DNA of 64,000 nt, taken from contig NZ_RCDA01000001.1 of NCBI RefSeq assembly GCF_003664325.1, forward strand, positions 124,001 to 188,000, given 5' to 3'. Below the pieces are notes generated by a model. The model had not been told where the DNA came from, ran no database searches, and saw only the letters and a program-made list of their open reading frames with translations. The translations under genes and the position numbers were made by a program. Positions 17,295 to 25,647 of this stretch are shown here, piece by piece. The DNA is from Alkalispirillum mobile. GTDB lineage: Bacteria; Pseudomonadota; Gammaproteobacteria; Nitrococcales; Halorhodospiraceae. The stretch's first letter is position 1. Each line of letters begins with the position of its first letter.

Positions 17295-17911
17295 TGAGTG
17301 AACGCGGAGACCAGGTGGCAGAGTCGGGGCTGTTAAGTCGCTGGGCGCGCCGCAAACAGCAAGTGCAGCGCGGTGAGGCGGTTGAGGCACCCGAGCAGGA
17401 CGACCTGAGCCCGACAGCGGTCCAGCCGGGGGGCGAGCGCGAAGAAGCCGCATCCCTGGCCGCGGAGCAGGAGCGGCGCGACCCGCGTACCGGCAAGCTC
17501 TATTCCGAGCTTACGGACGAGGATCTGCCGCCACTGGAGAGCCTGGGGGAGGAGGCCGATTTCAGCGCGTTCCTGGCGCCGAACATCAGCCGGGCATTGC
17601 GCAACAAGGCATTGGCGAAGCTGTTCCATCTGCCCAAGTACAACAAGACGTGCCTTTGCGCGGAGTATTCCGGTGACTATCGCAACTTCGAGCCGCTCGG
17701 AGATGTGGTGCCCCAGGACATGAAGCGCGCATTGGCCCGTGAGGCTGAACGCCTGGCCGAGAAGGCGCGGGATGCCGTGGTGGAGGCGGAGGGCGAACAG
17801 GAGCCCGTGACAGCCGGCGCCGGCGACGAAACGGCCGGGGACGGGACATCGACCGGCGACGACAGCGCTGCGGTGGACGGCCAGGCGACACCCCGGGAGC
17901 CCGGGGTCTGA
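17294..17911 (+). CDS. DUF3306 protein, formate dehydrogenase-associated
   Basis: A 205-residue acidic protein of the DUF3306 family, the usual partner of DUF3305. The conserved parts are LLSRWARRKQQVQ near the start, LTDEDLPPLESLGEEADFSAFLAPNISRALRNKALAKLF in the middle and LPKYNKTCLCAEYSGDYRNFEPLG; the C-terminal 60 residues are low-complexity and acidic. No membrane segment. ATG 17294 has AAGGAGG 6 bases upstream. Presumably helps formate dehydrogenase assembly; mechanism unknown. The last codons carry a strong hairpin (17890-17907). Confidence 0.8.
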   Translation: MSERGDQVAESGLLSRWARRKQQVQRGEAVEAPEQDDLSPTAVQPGGEREEAASLAAEQERRDPRTGKLYSELTDEDLPPLESLGEEADFSAFLAPNISRALRNKALAKLFHLPKYNKTCLCAEYSGDYRNFEPLGDVVPQDMKRALAREAERLAEKARDAVVEAEGEQEPVTAGAGDETAGDGTSTGDDSAAVDGQATPREPGV

Positions 17912-17943
17912 TAGGGCAACGCTTATCCTGGCATAGGCGTTGC
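17890..17943 (+). promoter_or_regulatory. Two successive RNA hairpins between DUF3306 and the ferredoxin gene
   Basis: ACCCCGGG-AG-CCCGGGGT (17890-17907) spans the last codons of DUF3306, and GCAACGC-14 bases-GCGTTGC (17916-17922, 17937-17943) follows the stop. Neither is followed by a T-tract, so they are more likely attenuation, RNA-processing or mRNA-stability elements than full terminators. They split the operon between accessory genes and the downstream structural part. Confidence 0.5.
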
Positions 17944-18012
17944 TTATAACTTTATCAGTTTCAAGGTTGCCCGGCGGTGCGGCCTGGTAATCGTAAGGGT
18001 TAAGAGGATGCG

Positions 18013-19701
18013 ATGACGACGGCAGAAGCCAACTGGTTAGAGGACCTGTCAGCAGAGACCCCGGACGGGCGGGCACGAGGCTCGGCCCTTCAGGCCTTTT
18101 TATCTACGGAACAGTCGCCTACGTCACTGGTTTCGTACCAGTCACGGGGTGAAGTGCTGGTGATTGGGCCGGGGGACCAGGCACTGCCGTTCGTCGAGGA
18201 ACTCGACGACGGTGTCCCTGCCACGGTGCTTGTCACTGACGGCCAGCCGGCCGGGGGTAAGCCCCGCGGGGCCCGAATGGTATGTGGCAAAGTGTCACAA
18301 TTGGCCGGGTACCTGGGGCATTATGCCGCAGCCATCTCAGGGGCCGGCGATAAGCAATTGGATGTGGCGGAGCTCGCCGGGCTGCCGCGCCCGCATTTCG
18401 ATCTGGTGGTTGATTTCAGCGAGCAGCCTTTGCTCGGGTTCCAGACGCCGCCCTTCGGTTACTACCCCGTGGCGCGCGGTGCGCATTGGCGCACCAGGGC
18501 GTTGGAAGAGCTCCCGGATATGGGGGGCGAGTTCGAAAAACCCAAGTTCTTCAACTACGACCCGGACATTTGTGCGCACGGGAACAGTGGCCTCTCCGGC
18601 TGCACCCGTTGCCTGGACGGCTGTACCACCGGAGCCATTCAATCACTCGGCGACCAGGTGGAGGTCGACCCCTATCTCTGCCAAGGCGTCGGGGTCTGCG
18701 TGAGTAGCTGCCCCACCGGCGCCATGACTTATGCCTACCCCTCGCTTCGTGACCTGCTGCGCGGTGTGCGGCGGATGCTGCAGCAATACCGTGAGCAGGG
18801 TGGGGGAAAGCCGGTGCTGCTGTTCCATGACCGTGAAGCGGGCAGTGCGCTGCTAAAGGATGCCTTGCCTGGCCTGCCCGAGCATGTATTGCCCGTGGCG
18901 GTGGAGGAGGTGGGTTCGCTGGGCGCCGACGCCTGGCTGGCCACCCTTGCCTACGGCGCGGCCCAAGTCTGTCTCCTTGGGCACCAGGACACGCCGCCGC
19001 GGGTGGTCAAGGCGATGCGGGAAGAGCTGGGCCATGCCCGGGCGATCCTGGGCGGCATGGGTTATCCGCGACAGGCCGTGGAGTGGCTGCAGCCTGCGGG
19101 CCCCGAGGCCCTGCTGGTGGCGCTCCGGGCGCCACTGAACAGCCCGCAGATCCGCCCCGCCGGTTTCGAGACCTTCGATGAGAAGCGCAGCACGTTGCGC
19201 CTGGCCCTGGAGCACCTGCTGGCCGAGGCGCCGGATACGCCCCCGCCGGCGGTGGCGCTGCGTGAGGGTGCCCCGTTCGGGCAGGTGCTGGTGGACGCAG
19301 AGGCCTGCACGCTGTGCATGGCCTGCCCGCAGGTCTGTCCGACCCGCGCGTTGCTCGACAACCCCGAGGCGCCCCAGTTGCGTTTCGTCGAGGACCAGTG
19401 CGTCCAGTGCGGCCTGTGTGAACAGGCTTGCCCGGAGGATGCGATCACCCTGGAGCCGCGGTACCTCTACGCCGAGAGCGAGCGCCGGCAGCCGCGCATT
19501 CTCAATGAAGAGGAGCCGTTTTGCTGTGAGTCCTGCGGCACCCCGTTCGGGACCCGCAGCGTCATCGAGCGCATGCTGGAGAACCTGGAAGGCCACCGTA
19601 TGTTTCAGGACGAGGCACAGCGTCGGCGCCTGCGCATGTGCGGCGACTGCCGGGTAAAGGACATGTTCAAGGCGGAGTACCAGGCGGGGGGTGAGCAATG
19701 A
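18013..19701 (+). CDS. Multi-cluster 4Fe-4S protein of the formate dehydrogenase locus
   Basis: A 562-residue cytoplasmic ferredoxin-like protein without Tat signal. One pair of cluster motifs lies at about residues 187-233 (Cys187, 197, 200, 204; 223, 229, 233). A second pair lies near 434-480 (CTLCMACPQVCP and CVQCGLCEQACP). A C-terminal CxxC..CxxC zinc-ribbon-like element follows (CCESCGTPFG, MCGDCRVKD). The middle ~190 residues resemble a HdrA/MvhD-type segment with few landmarks. Homologues accompany DUF3305, DUF3306 and TorD beside Fdh genes; an electron-transfer or Fe-S/cofactor delivery role is likely but unproven. Its last four bases overlap the chaperone gene (ATGA). Confidence 0.8.
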   Translation: MTTAEANWLEDLSAETPDGRARGSALQAFLSTEQSPTSLVSYQSRGEVLVIGPGDQALPFVEELDDGVPATVLVTDGQPAGGKPRGARMVCGKVSQLAGYLGHYAAAISGAGDKQLDVAELAGLPRPHFDLVVDFSEQPLLGFQTPPFGYYPVARGAHWRTRALEELPDMGGEFEKPKFFNYDPDICAHGNSGLSGCTRCLDGCTTGAIQSLGDQVEVDPYLCQGVGVCVSSCPTGAMTYAYPSLRDLLRGVRRMLQQYREQGGGKPVLLFHDREAGSALLKDALPGLPEHVLPVAVEEVGSLGADAWLATLAYGAAQVCLLGHQDTPPRVVKAMREELGHARAILGGMGYPRQAVEWLQPAGPEALLVALRAPLNSPQIRPAGFETFDEKRSTLRLALEHLLAEAPDTPPPAVALREGAPFGQVLVDAEACTLCMACPQVCPTRALLDNPEAPQLRFVEDQCVQCGLCEQACPEDAITLEPRYLYAESERRQPRILNEEEPFCCESCGTPFGTRSVIERMLENLEGHRMFQDEAQRRRLRMCGDCRVKDMFKAEYQAGGEQ

Positions 19702-20321
19702 GCATGGAAACCATCAATGCCACTGCGCCGCAGACACCACGGCAGATCACCGACGAGGATCAACTGCGGGCCGGGGCCTGGTCGCTGTTGGGGGCCCTGT
19801 TGGCAGGGCCGCCCGATGACCAGGTGTTGGAGGCCCTGCGGGGCATTGCCGCGGACCCTTCGGATGATGACATGGCCGAGGGGTGGCGCGCGCTTCAGCA
19901 GATGGCCGAGGGCGCAGAGCCGGCCCGCCTGCGTCGGGAGTACGAGGCACTGTTTATCGGCGCCCCGGAAGGGGAACTGACCCCCTACGCGTCCTGGTAT
20001 ATCAGCGGTGCCCTGATGGAAAAACCGCTGGTGCGTGTTCGCCAGGCCCTTCGGATGTTGGGCTATGAGCGCCAGGAGGGAATCAGCGAACCGGAGGATC
20101 ACGCCGGGGCGCTGTGTGAAGTGATGGGCCAGGTGGTGCTGGACGAAGAACTGAGCTTTGAGCAACAGCGCGCGTTCTTCCAAGAGCACCTGGACCCCTG
20201 GATCGGAGACCTGTTCACCGACATGCAGCACGCCAAGACCGCGAGGGATTACCGGGCGGTAGGGCTGTTTGGTGAACGCTTTTTGGCAGTGGAACGCCGT
20301 TATTTGTCTATGCTTGTTTGA
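19698..20321 (+). CDS. TorD/DmsD-family chaperone for the formate dehydrogenase
   Basis: A 207-residue all-helical cytoplasmic redox-enzyme maturation chaperone. Family marks are RREYEALFIGAPEGELTPYASWY and the EPEDHAGALCEVMGQV motif. Such proteins bind the Tat signal of a molybdo-enzyme, keep it export-incompetent and help insert the Mo cofactor; here the clients are probably FdhA and the 71-residue Tat protein just downstream. The start overlaps the ferredoxin gene by four bases (ATGA), indicating translational coupling. Confidence 0.88.
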   Translation: MSMETINATAPQTPRQITDEDQLRAGAWSLLGALLAGPPDDQVLEALRGIAADPSDDDMAEGWRALQQMAEGAEPARLRREYEALFIGAPEGELTPYASWYISGALMEKPLVRVRQALRMLGYERQEGISEPEDHAGALCEVMGQVVLDEELSFEQQRAFFQEHLDPWIGDLFTDMQHAKTARDYRAVGLFGERFLAVERRYLSMLV

Positions 20322-20381
20322 TAAGCAGGCAAGTCCTTGAAGCCATTGAGCTTCACTTGAGTACGCTTCGGAGGTAGCAGC

Positions 20382-20597
20382 ATGAAACATTCAGAAAAAG
20401 AGTCCGGAGTCCGTCAGGATCGTCGCCAGTTCATGAAGACCATGGCCGTGGGTGGCGCTGCCGTCGGTGTCGGCATGACCGGCGGGCAGGCCCTGGCCAT
20501 TGAGCCGGAGGCTGAGCCGGAGACCCGTTCCCTTGAAAAGCGCGGGTACCACGAGACGGCACACATCCAGGACTACTACCGCAAGGCCGAATTTTGA
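20382..20597 (+). CDS. Formate dehydrogenase-region Tat-signal small protein
   Basis: A 71-residue protein that is little more than a Tat signal (DRRQFMKTMAVGGAAVGVG) plus about 30 mature residues ending GYHETAHIQDYYRKAEF. It matches the small formate dehydrogenase region TAT target family. CGGAGGTAG lies upstream of the ATG. Homologues sit between the TorD-type chaperone and the catalytic subunit; a role as an extra small subunit or in export is possible. The charged, Tyr-rich mature tail is its only distinctive part. Confidence 0.85.
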   Translation: MKHSEKESGVRQDRRQFMKTMAVGGAAVGVGMTGGQALAIEPEAEPETRSLEKRGYHETAHIQDYYRKAEF

Positions 20598-20664
20598 GTG
20601 ACTGGATGAACGAGACCTTGGATATGAAGGCGCGGGCATGGGTCCGCATCTGGAGGAGAACACC

Positions 20665-23559
20665 ATGAAACTGGTCAAGAAGACAGGCAGCTCCGCGGCC
20701 ACCGCAGTCGGGGGCTTTCTGGGTCGGGCCGTGGATCGCAGAACTTTCCTGCGCGGCACGGGCCTGGCAGTTGGTGGCACCGCCGCCGCCAGCGCCATGC
20801 TGCACCCCCGAATGGTCAAGAAGGCCAAAGCGTCGGATGACCGTGCGCGCTTCGACCCGAATGCAGACGTGCAGCTCGTAAAGACCGTCTGCACCCACTG
20901 TTCCGTGGGCTGCGGCGTGATCGCCGAGGTGCAGAACGGCGTCTGGGTGGGGCAGGAGCCCAACTTCGACAGCCCCATTAACCTGGGGGCCCACTGCGCC
21001 AAGGGTGCCGCCCTGCGCAACCATGGCCACTCCGGGCGGCGTACCAAGTACCCGTTGAAGAAGGTCAACGGCAACTGGGAGCGCATCAGCTGGGATCAGG
21101 CCATCGACGAGATCGGCGACAAGCTGCTGCAGATCCGCGAGGAGTCCGGGCCGGATTCGGTCTGGTTTGCCGGCTCCTCCAAAGCCAGCAACGAAGGGGC
21201 CTACCTGCAGCGCAAGTTCGCCGCCTTCTGGGGCTCCAACAACTGTGACCACCAGGCGCGTATCTGCCACTCCACGACCGTGGCCGGCGTTGCGAACACC
21301 TGGGGTTACGGCGCCATGACCAACTCCTACAACGACATCACCAAGGCGGGCAGCATCGTGATGTGCGGCTCCAACGCCGCAGAGGCCCACCCGGTGGCCA
21401 TGCAGATGATCCTGCGCGGCAAGGAGAACGGCGCCAAGATGGTGGTGATGGACCCGCGGTTTACCCGCACCGCGGCCCACGCTGACGTCTTCGTTCGCCC
21501 GCGCTCCGGCACCGACGTGGCGCTGATCTTCGGCATCCTCTACCACGTCTTCGATAACGGCTGGGAGGACCAGGAGTTCATCGACAGTCGTGTCTGGGCG
21601 ATGGACGAGATCAAGGAAGAGGTCATGACCAAGTGGACCCCGGACGAGGTGGAGCGTGTCTCCGGCGTCGGGCCCGATGCCCTCTATGAAGTGGCGAAGA
21701 TTATCCACGAGAACAGCCCCATGACCTTCATCTGGTGCATGGGCGGTACCCAGCACACCATCGGCAGCAACTACGTTCGCGCGTACAACTGCCTGCTGCT
21801 GGCTACCGGCAACGTGGGTGTCTCCGGCGGCGGCGCCAACATCTTCCGCGGCCACGACAACGTGCAGGGCGCGACGGACGTCGGCCCGAACCCGGACAAC
21901 CTTCCGGGCTACTACCCGATCAATGAGGCGGGCTGGAAGCACTGGTGTGGCGTCTGGGATGTGGATTATGACTGGCTCGCAAGCCGGTTTGACCAGGCAG
22001 AGTATGACGACGGTCAGGGTGGCACGCTCAAGCCGATGGAAACTCCGGGCATCACCGTGTCGCGCTGGATCGACGGCGTGCTGGAGGACCCGGATAACAT
22101 CACCCAGAAGGATCGCCTTCGTGCGGTGATGATGTGGGGCCACAACAGCAACAGCCAGACCCGTCAGCCCGAGATGAAAGAGGCGATGGAGGCCCTGGAC
22201 CTGCTGGTCATCATTGACCCCTATCCGTCGGCTGCTGCGGTGCTGCACGACCGCCAGGACGACACCTACCTGTTGCCGGCCTGCACCCAGTTCGAGACCC
22301 GTGGTTCGGCCACCGCATCCAACCGTTCGTTGCAGTGGCGTGAGAAGGTCATCGAGCCGCTGTTTGAAGGGAAGCCCGACCACGAGATCGCCTACCTGCT
22401 GGCCCGCAAACTGGGCTTTGCAGACGAGATGTTCAAGAACATCAGCGTGGAAGGCACTGAGCCGGTGGTGGAGGACGTGCTGCGCGAGATCAACCAGGGC
22501 ACCTGGACCATCGGCTATACCGGCCAGAGCCCCGAGCGCCTCAAGGAGCACATGGAAAACCAGCACACCTTCGACGTGGTGTCGCTCAAGGCCGAGGGTG
22601 GTCCCTGTGATGGGGAGTTCTACGGCCTGCCGTGGCCCTGCTGGGGGACCGCCGAGATCAAGCACCCCGGTACGCACATTCTTTATGACACCAACGAGCA
22701 CGTCATGGAGGGGGGCGGTAACTTCCGCGTTAACTGGGGCACCGAGCGCGAGGGTGAGACCCTGCTGGCGGAAGGCTCCTGGCCCAAGGGGCAGGAACTG
22801 GAGGCCGGGCACCCACCCTTCGATTCCGACCTGCTCAAGCAGCTGGGCTGGTGGGATGAACTCACCGATGAGGAAAAGGAGAAGGCCGACGGCAAGGCCT
22901 GGCACACCGATGTATCCGGCGGGATCATCCGGGTGGCATTGAAGCACGGCTGCATGCCCTTCGGTAACGGCAAGGCCCGCGCGGTCGTCTGGAACTTCCC
23001 GGACCCGGTGCCGAAGCATCGCGAGCCGCTGTATACCCCGCGGTACGACCTGGTCGAGGACTACCCGACCTACGAGGACCGCAAGGCCTTCTACCGCCTG
23101 CCCACCCGGTGGGAGTCCGTGCAGGCCACGGATTACTCCGACGACTACCCGCTGATCCACACCAGCGGTCGTCTGGTGGAGTACGAGGGTGGCGGCGAAG
23201 AGACCCGTTCCAACCCCTGGCTCGCCGAGCTCAAGCAGGAGATGTTCGTCGAGATCAACCCGCGCGACGCCAACAACGCCGGCGTGCGCAACAACGAGTG
23301 GGTCTGGCTGGAGGGCCCCGAGGGTGGCCGAATCCGGGTCAAGGCGCTGGTTACCCGCCGCGTGGCCTCCGGGACGGTATTCACGCCGTTCCACTTTGCC
23401 GGTCACTACCAGGGTGAGGACCTGCTCGACAAATACCCGGAGGGTTCGGCGCCCTACGTGCGTGGCGAGATGAACAACACGGCCACCACCTACGGGTATG
23501 ACGCGGTCACCATGATGCAGGAGACCAAGACCACTCTGTGCCGCGTGGTCCCGGCCTGA
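20665..23559 (+). CDS. fdhA: Formate dehydrogenase catalytic (alpha) subunit, cysteine form
   Basis: Periplasmic molybdopterin enzyme oxidising formate to CO2. The 964-residue protein begins with a Tat signal (DRRTFLRGTGLAVGG), followed by the [4Fe-4S] motif CTHCSVGCGV..AHCAKG and the bis-MGD domains. Catalytic residues are Cys201-His202 in DHQARICHST; the codon is TGC (21265-21267), so this is the cysteine, not selenocysteine, version. SSNKxSNE-like GSSKASNEGAYLQRKF and the C-terminal dinucleotide-binding domain (TSGRLVEYEGGGEETRSNPW) are typical of FdnG/FdhA. ATG 20665 has GGAGGAG 6 bases upstream, preferred over ATG 20638. Electrons go to FdhB and FdhC. Confidence 0.96.
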   Translation: MKLVKKTGSSAATAVGGFLGRAVDRRTFLRGTGLAVGGTAAASAMLHPRMVKKAKASDDRARFDPNADVQLVKTVCTHCSVGCGVIAEVQNGVWVGQEPNFDSPINLGAHCAKGAALRNHGHSGRRTKYPLKKVNGNWERISWDQAIDEIGDKLLQIREESGPDSVWFAGSSKASNEGAYLQRKFAAFWGSNNCDHQARICHSTTVAGVANTWGYGAMTNSYNDITKAGSIVMCGSNAAEAHPVAMQMILRGKENGAKMVVMDPRFTRTAAHADVFVRPRSGTDVALIFGILYHVFDNGWEDQEFIDSRVWAMDEIKEEVMTKWTPDEVERVSGVGPDALYEVAKIIHENSPMTFIWCMGGTQHTIGSNYVRAYNCLLLATGNVGVSGGGANIFRGHDNVQGATDVGPNPDNLPGYYPINEAGWKHWCGVWDVDYDWLASRFDQAEYDDGQGGTLKPMETPGITVSRWIDGVLEDPDNITQKDRLRAVMMWGHNSNSQTRQPEMKEAMEALDLLVIIDPYPSAAAVLHDRQDDTYLLPACTQFETRGSATASNRSLQWREKVIEPLFEGKPDHEIAYLLARKLGFADEMFKNISVEGTEPVVEDVLREINQGTWTIGYTGQSPERLKEHMENQHTFDVVSLKAEGGPCDGEFYGLPWPCWGTAEIKHPGTHILYDTNEHVMEGGGNFRVNWGTEREGETLLAEGSWPKGQELEAGHPPFDSDLLKQLGWWDELTDEEKEKADGKAWHTDVSGGIIRVALKHGCMPFGNGKARAVVWNFPDPVPKHREPLYTPRYDLVEDYPTYEDRKAFYRLPTRWESVQATDYSDDYPLIHTSGRLVEYEGGGEETRSNPWLAELKQEMFVEINPRDANNAGVRNNEWVWLEGPEGGRIRVKALVTRRVASGTVFTPFHFAGHYQGEDLLDKYPEGSAPYVRGEMNNTATTYGYDAVTMMQETKTTLCRVVPA

Positions 23560-23589
23560 CACATCGGATAAAGAGAGGAGACTGCCATC

Positions 23590-24180
23590 ATGGCGAGAAT
23601 GAAATTCCTATGTGACGCCGAGCGCTGCATTGAGTGCCAGGCCTGCGTCACCGCTTGCAAGAACGAGCACGAGGTCCCGTGGGGCATCAACCGTCGGCGC
23701 GTCATCGTCATGGACGATGGCGTGCCCGGCGAGAAGGCCGTGTCGGTGGCGTGCATGCACTGCACCGACGCACCCTGTGCCGCGGTCTGCCCCGTGGACT
23801 GCTTCTACACCACCGACGACGGCGTGGTCCTGCACGACAAGGACCTCTGCATCGGCTGTGGCTACTGCTTCTACGCGTGCCCCTTTGGCGCCCCGCAGTA
23901 CCCGCAGCAGACCGCTTTCGGTGTGCGCGGCAAAATGGACAAGTGCACCTATTGTGCCGGTGGCCCGGAACCCGCGCACTCCGAGGCGGAGCAGGTCAAG
24001 TACGGCACCAACCGTCTGGAGGAAGGCAAGTTGCCGCTCTGTGCCGAGATGTGCTCCACCAAGGCGCTCATCGCCGGTGACGGCAACATTCTTTCCGACA
24101 TTTACCGCAAGCGTCTGATCAAGCGCGGCGGGCGGCCCCAGACCTGGGGCTGGCAGGCGGCCTACGGACAGGAGGCGTGA
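23590..24180 (+). CDS. fdhB: Formate dehydrogenase iron-sulfur (beta) subunit
   Basis: Electron-transfer subunit with four [4Fe-4S] clusters between FdhA and the cytochrome b subunit. The four Cys groups are CIECQACVTACKNEHE, CMHCTDAPCAAVCPV, CIGCGYCFYACPFG and CTYCAGG..CAEMCSTKAL. At 196 residues it lacks the C-terminal membrane anchor of E. coli FdnH, like other short Fdh beta subunits. It has no signal peptide, so export would be as a hitch-hiker with Tat-bearing FdhA. GAGAGGAG precedes the ATG; the next gene starts within 6 bases of its stop. Confidence 0.93.
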   Translation: MARMKFLCDAERCIECQACVTACKNEHEVPWGINRRRVIVMDDGVPGEKAVSVACMHCTDAPCAAVCPVDCFYTTDDGVVLHDKDLCIGCGYCFYACPFGAPQYPQQTAFGVRGKMDKCTYCAGGPEPAHSEAEQVKYGTNRLEEGKLPLCAEMCSTKALIAGDGNILSDIYRKRLIKRGGRPQTWGWQAAYGQEA

Positions 24181-24185
24181 TACTG

Positions 24186-24413
24186 ATGATGCATAGTGGT
24201 GAAAGGCAGACCCGAAGATCGGGTTTCAAGCGCCCCCTGTCGCTGGTAGCGGCACTGCTCCTGAGCGGCGGTCTGTTGACCGCCTGCTCGGGCGAGGTCA
24301 CCTACTACGAGCCGGGTGTCTACAAGGGCGGTGATGACGAGCTGAAAGAGGGCTCGGAGGAACGAGCTGAGGCCTTGCGCGAGCGGGCCACTCGGGCTCA
24401 TACCGACCGCTGA
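24186..24413 (+). CDS. Small lipoprotein within the formate dehydrogenase operon
   Basis: A 75-residue predicted lipoprotein: a basic N-region (RQTRRSGFKRP), hydrophobic LSLVAALLLSGGL and lipobox LTAC with Cys34. The mature part is a short charged peptide starting SGEVTYYEPGVYKGG and rich in Glu and Arg. ATG 24186 lies 9 bases after GGAGG; ATG 24189 and GTG 24177 are alternatives. Being inserted between fdhB and fdhC, it may attach to or assemble the membrane complex; function is not known. Similar small proteins appear at this place in related Fdh operons, from memory. Confidence 0.75.
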   Translation: MMHSGERQTRRSGFKRPLSLVAALLLSGGLLTACSGEVTYYEPGVYKGGDDELKEGSEERAEALRERATRAHTDR

Positions 24414-24430
24414 GGCGTGGAGGGTTGATT

Positions 24431-25540
24431 ATGTCCACAGATACACGCACAGCCCAGGAGCGGCTGGCCCGGCGCAAGAAGTCCATGTTCTGGAGCTTCT
24501 GCCTGGTGCTGGTGCTCTCCATGGCGCTGCCACTGGGGGCCTACCTGGTCACGCCCGGCGCGGAGGCGCAACCCGCAGGCGAGCGTTTCTCGGAGGAACG
24601 GGCTACCAATCCCCGCTCGGACACCTGGCGCTACGCTCGGGCCGACGGGGAGGGGTTTACCACGGCCAGCGGGCCTTACGTGACCAACCAGTTGATCTCC
24701 AACATCGGCGAGAACTGGCGACAGCTGCGTAATGGTCCGGTAAAAGAGGTCGGGAGCTGGGTGATGGCACTCTCTCTGGGGGCCATCGGGCTGTTCTTCC
24801 TGATCAAGGGCCGGATCAAGCTGGATGGGGGACGGTCGGGCATGACCGTGCCGCGGTGGAGCGCTTTCGAGCGTTCCGTGCACTGGTTCGTGGCCATCAG
24901 CTTCATCATCCTGGCGATCACCGGGTTGTCGTTGCTCTTCGGGCGACATGTGCTCATTCCTCTGCTCGGTCATGGCGGGTTCGCCGGCTATGCCCAGGCA
25001 GCGATGTATGTGCACAACTTCCTGGGCCCGGCCTTTGGCGTCGCGCTGTTGGTGATGATCCTGATGTGGGTCCGCCACAACATCCCGACCAAAACCGACC
25101 TCAAGTGGTTCGCCTCGGGCGGCGGCCTGCTCACCAAGGGGCACCCCTCGGCTGGCAAGCTCAATGGTGGTGAGAAGGTCTGGTACTGGATGGGTGTAGT
25201 GATCATGGGCTCCATCGTCGTGGTCACCGGGTTTATCCTGGATTTCCCCAACTGGGGGCAGACCCGGGAGATCATGGCCTGGTCCCATATCCTTCACGCC
25301 GTGGTCGCCATGTTCTGGATCGCCTTTGCCTTCGGGCATATCTACATCGGTACCCTGGGTACCGAGGGGGCGTTCGAGGGTATGGCCAAGGGCCGGGTGG
25401 ACACCGCCTGGGCCAAGCAGCACCATGACCTCTGGTACGAGGAGCTGATCCAGCAGGGCGTGAAGCCCGAGCCGGCCGAGGAAGGGGGGCAAGCAGCCGC
25501 CCAGTCCGAATCCGTGCCCGGGCAGAAGCCCACGGCCTGA
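24431..25540 (+). CDS. fdhC: Formate dehydrogenase cytochrome b (gamma) subunit
   Basis: Membrane subunit that takes electrons from FdhB through two b haems to the quinone pool. The 369-residue protein starts with one N-terminal helix (MFWSFCLVLVLSMALPLGAYL), a periplasmic stretch of about 70 residues, then a helix near residue 105-125 followed by the four-helix FdnI-like core. Candidate haem ligands are His in FERSVHWFVAISF, MYVHNFLGP, WSHILHAVVAMFW and FGHIYIGTLGTEGAF. The N-terminal extension compared with FdnI is typical of the FdoI/Fdh gamma form in Beta- and Gammaproteobacteria. An intrinsic terminator follows. Confidence 0.93.
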   Translation: MSTDTRTAQERLARRKKSMFWSFCLVLVLSMALPLGAYLVTPGAEAQPAGERFSEERATNPRSDTWRYARADGEGFTTASGPYVTNQLISNIGENWRQLRNGPVKEVGSWVMALSLGAIGLFFLIKGRIKLDGGRSGMTVPRWSAFERSVHWFVAISFIILAITGLSLLFGRHVLIPLLGHGGFAGYAQAAMYVHNFLGPAFGVALLVMILMWVRHNIPTKTDLKWFASGGGLLTKGHPSAGKLNGGEKVWYWMGVVIMGSIVVVTGFILDFPNWGQTREIMAWSHILHAVVAMFWIAFAFGHIYIGTLGTEGAFEGMAKGRVDTAWAKQHHDLWYEELIQQGVKPEPAEEGGQAAAQSESVPGQKPTA

Positions 25541-25579
25541 CGGGCCGTGCCGCACGGCCAGGGAGGGCCGGATACGGGG

Positions 25580-25616
25580 CGCCGGAGCCGGCCTGCATGG
25601 CGGTTCCGGCGTTTTT
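25580..25616 (+). terminator. Intrinsic terminator of the formate dehydrogenase operon
   Basis: Stem CGCCGGAGCCG (25580-25590) pairs with CGGTTCCGGCG (25601-25611) with one G-U pair, loop of ten bases, followed directly by TTTTT (25612-25616). Confidence 0.9.
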
Positions 25617-25647
25617 ATGCCGGTCGAGCAAACTACCCGGAGCACCC

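Noticed and set aside
21265-21267. Possible selenocysteine codon in formate dehydrogenase
   Set aside because: The active-site codon is TGC, an ordinary cysteine, so no SECIS element is expected.
20431-23562. A 1043-codon open frame on the minus strand opposite fdhA
   Set aside because: It is the antisense shadow of a highly biased GC-rich gene. It has no family resemblance, and the plus strand carries an unmistakable formate dehydrogenase with cluster and active-site motifs.
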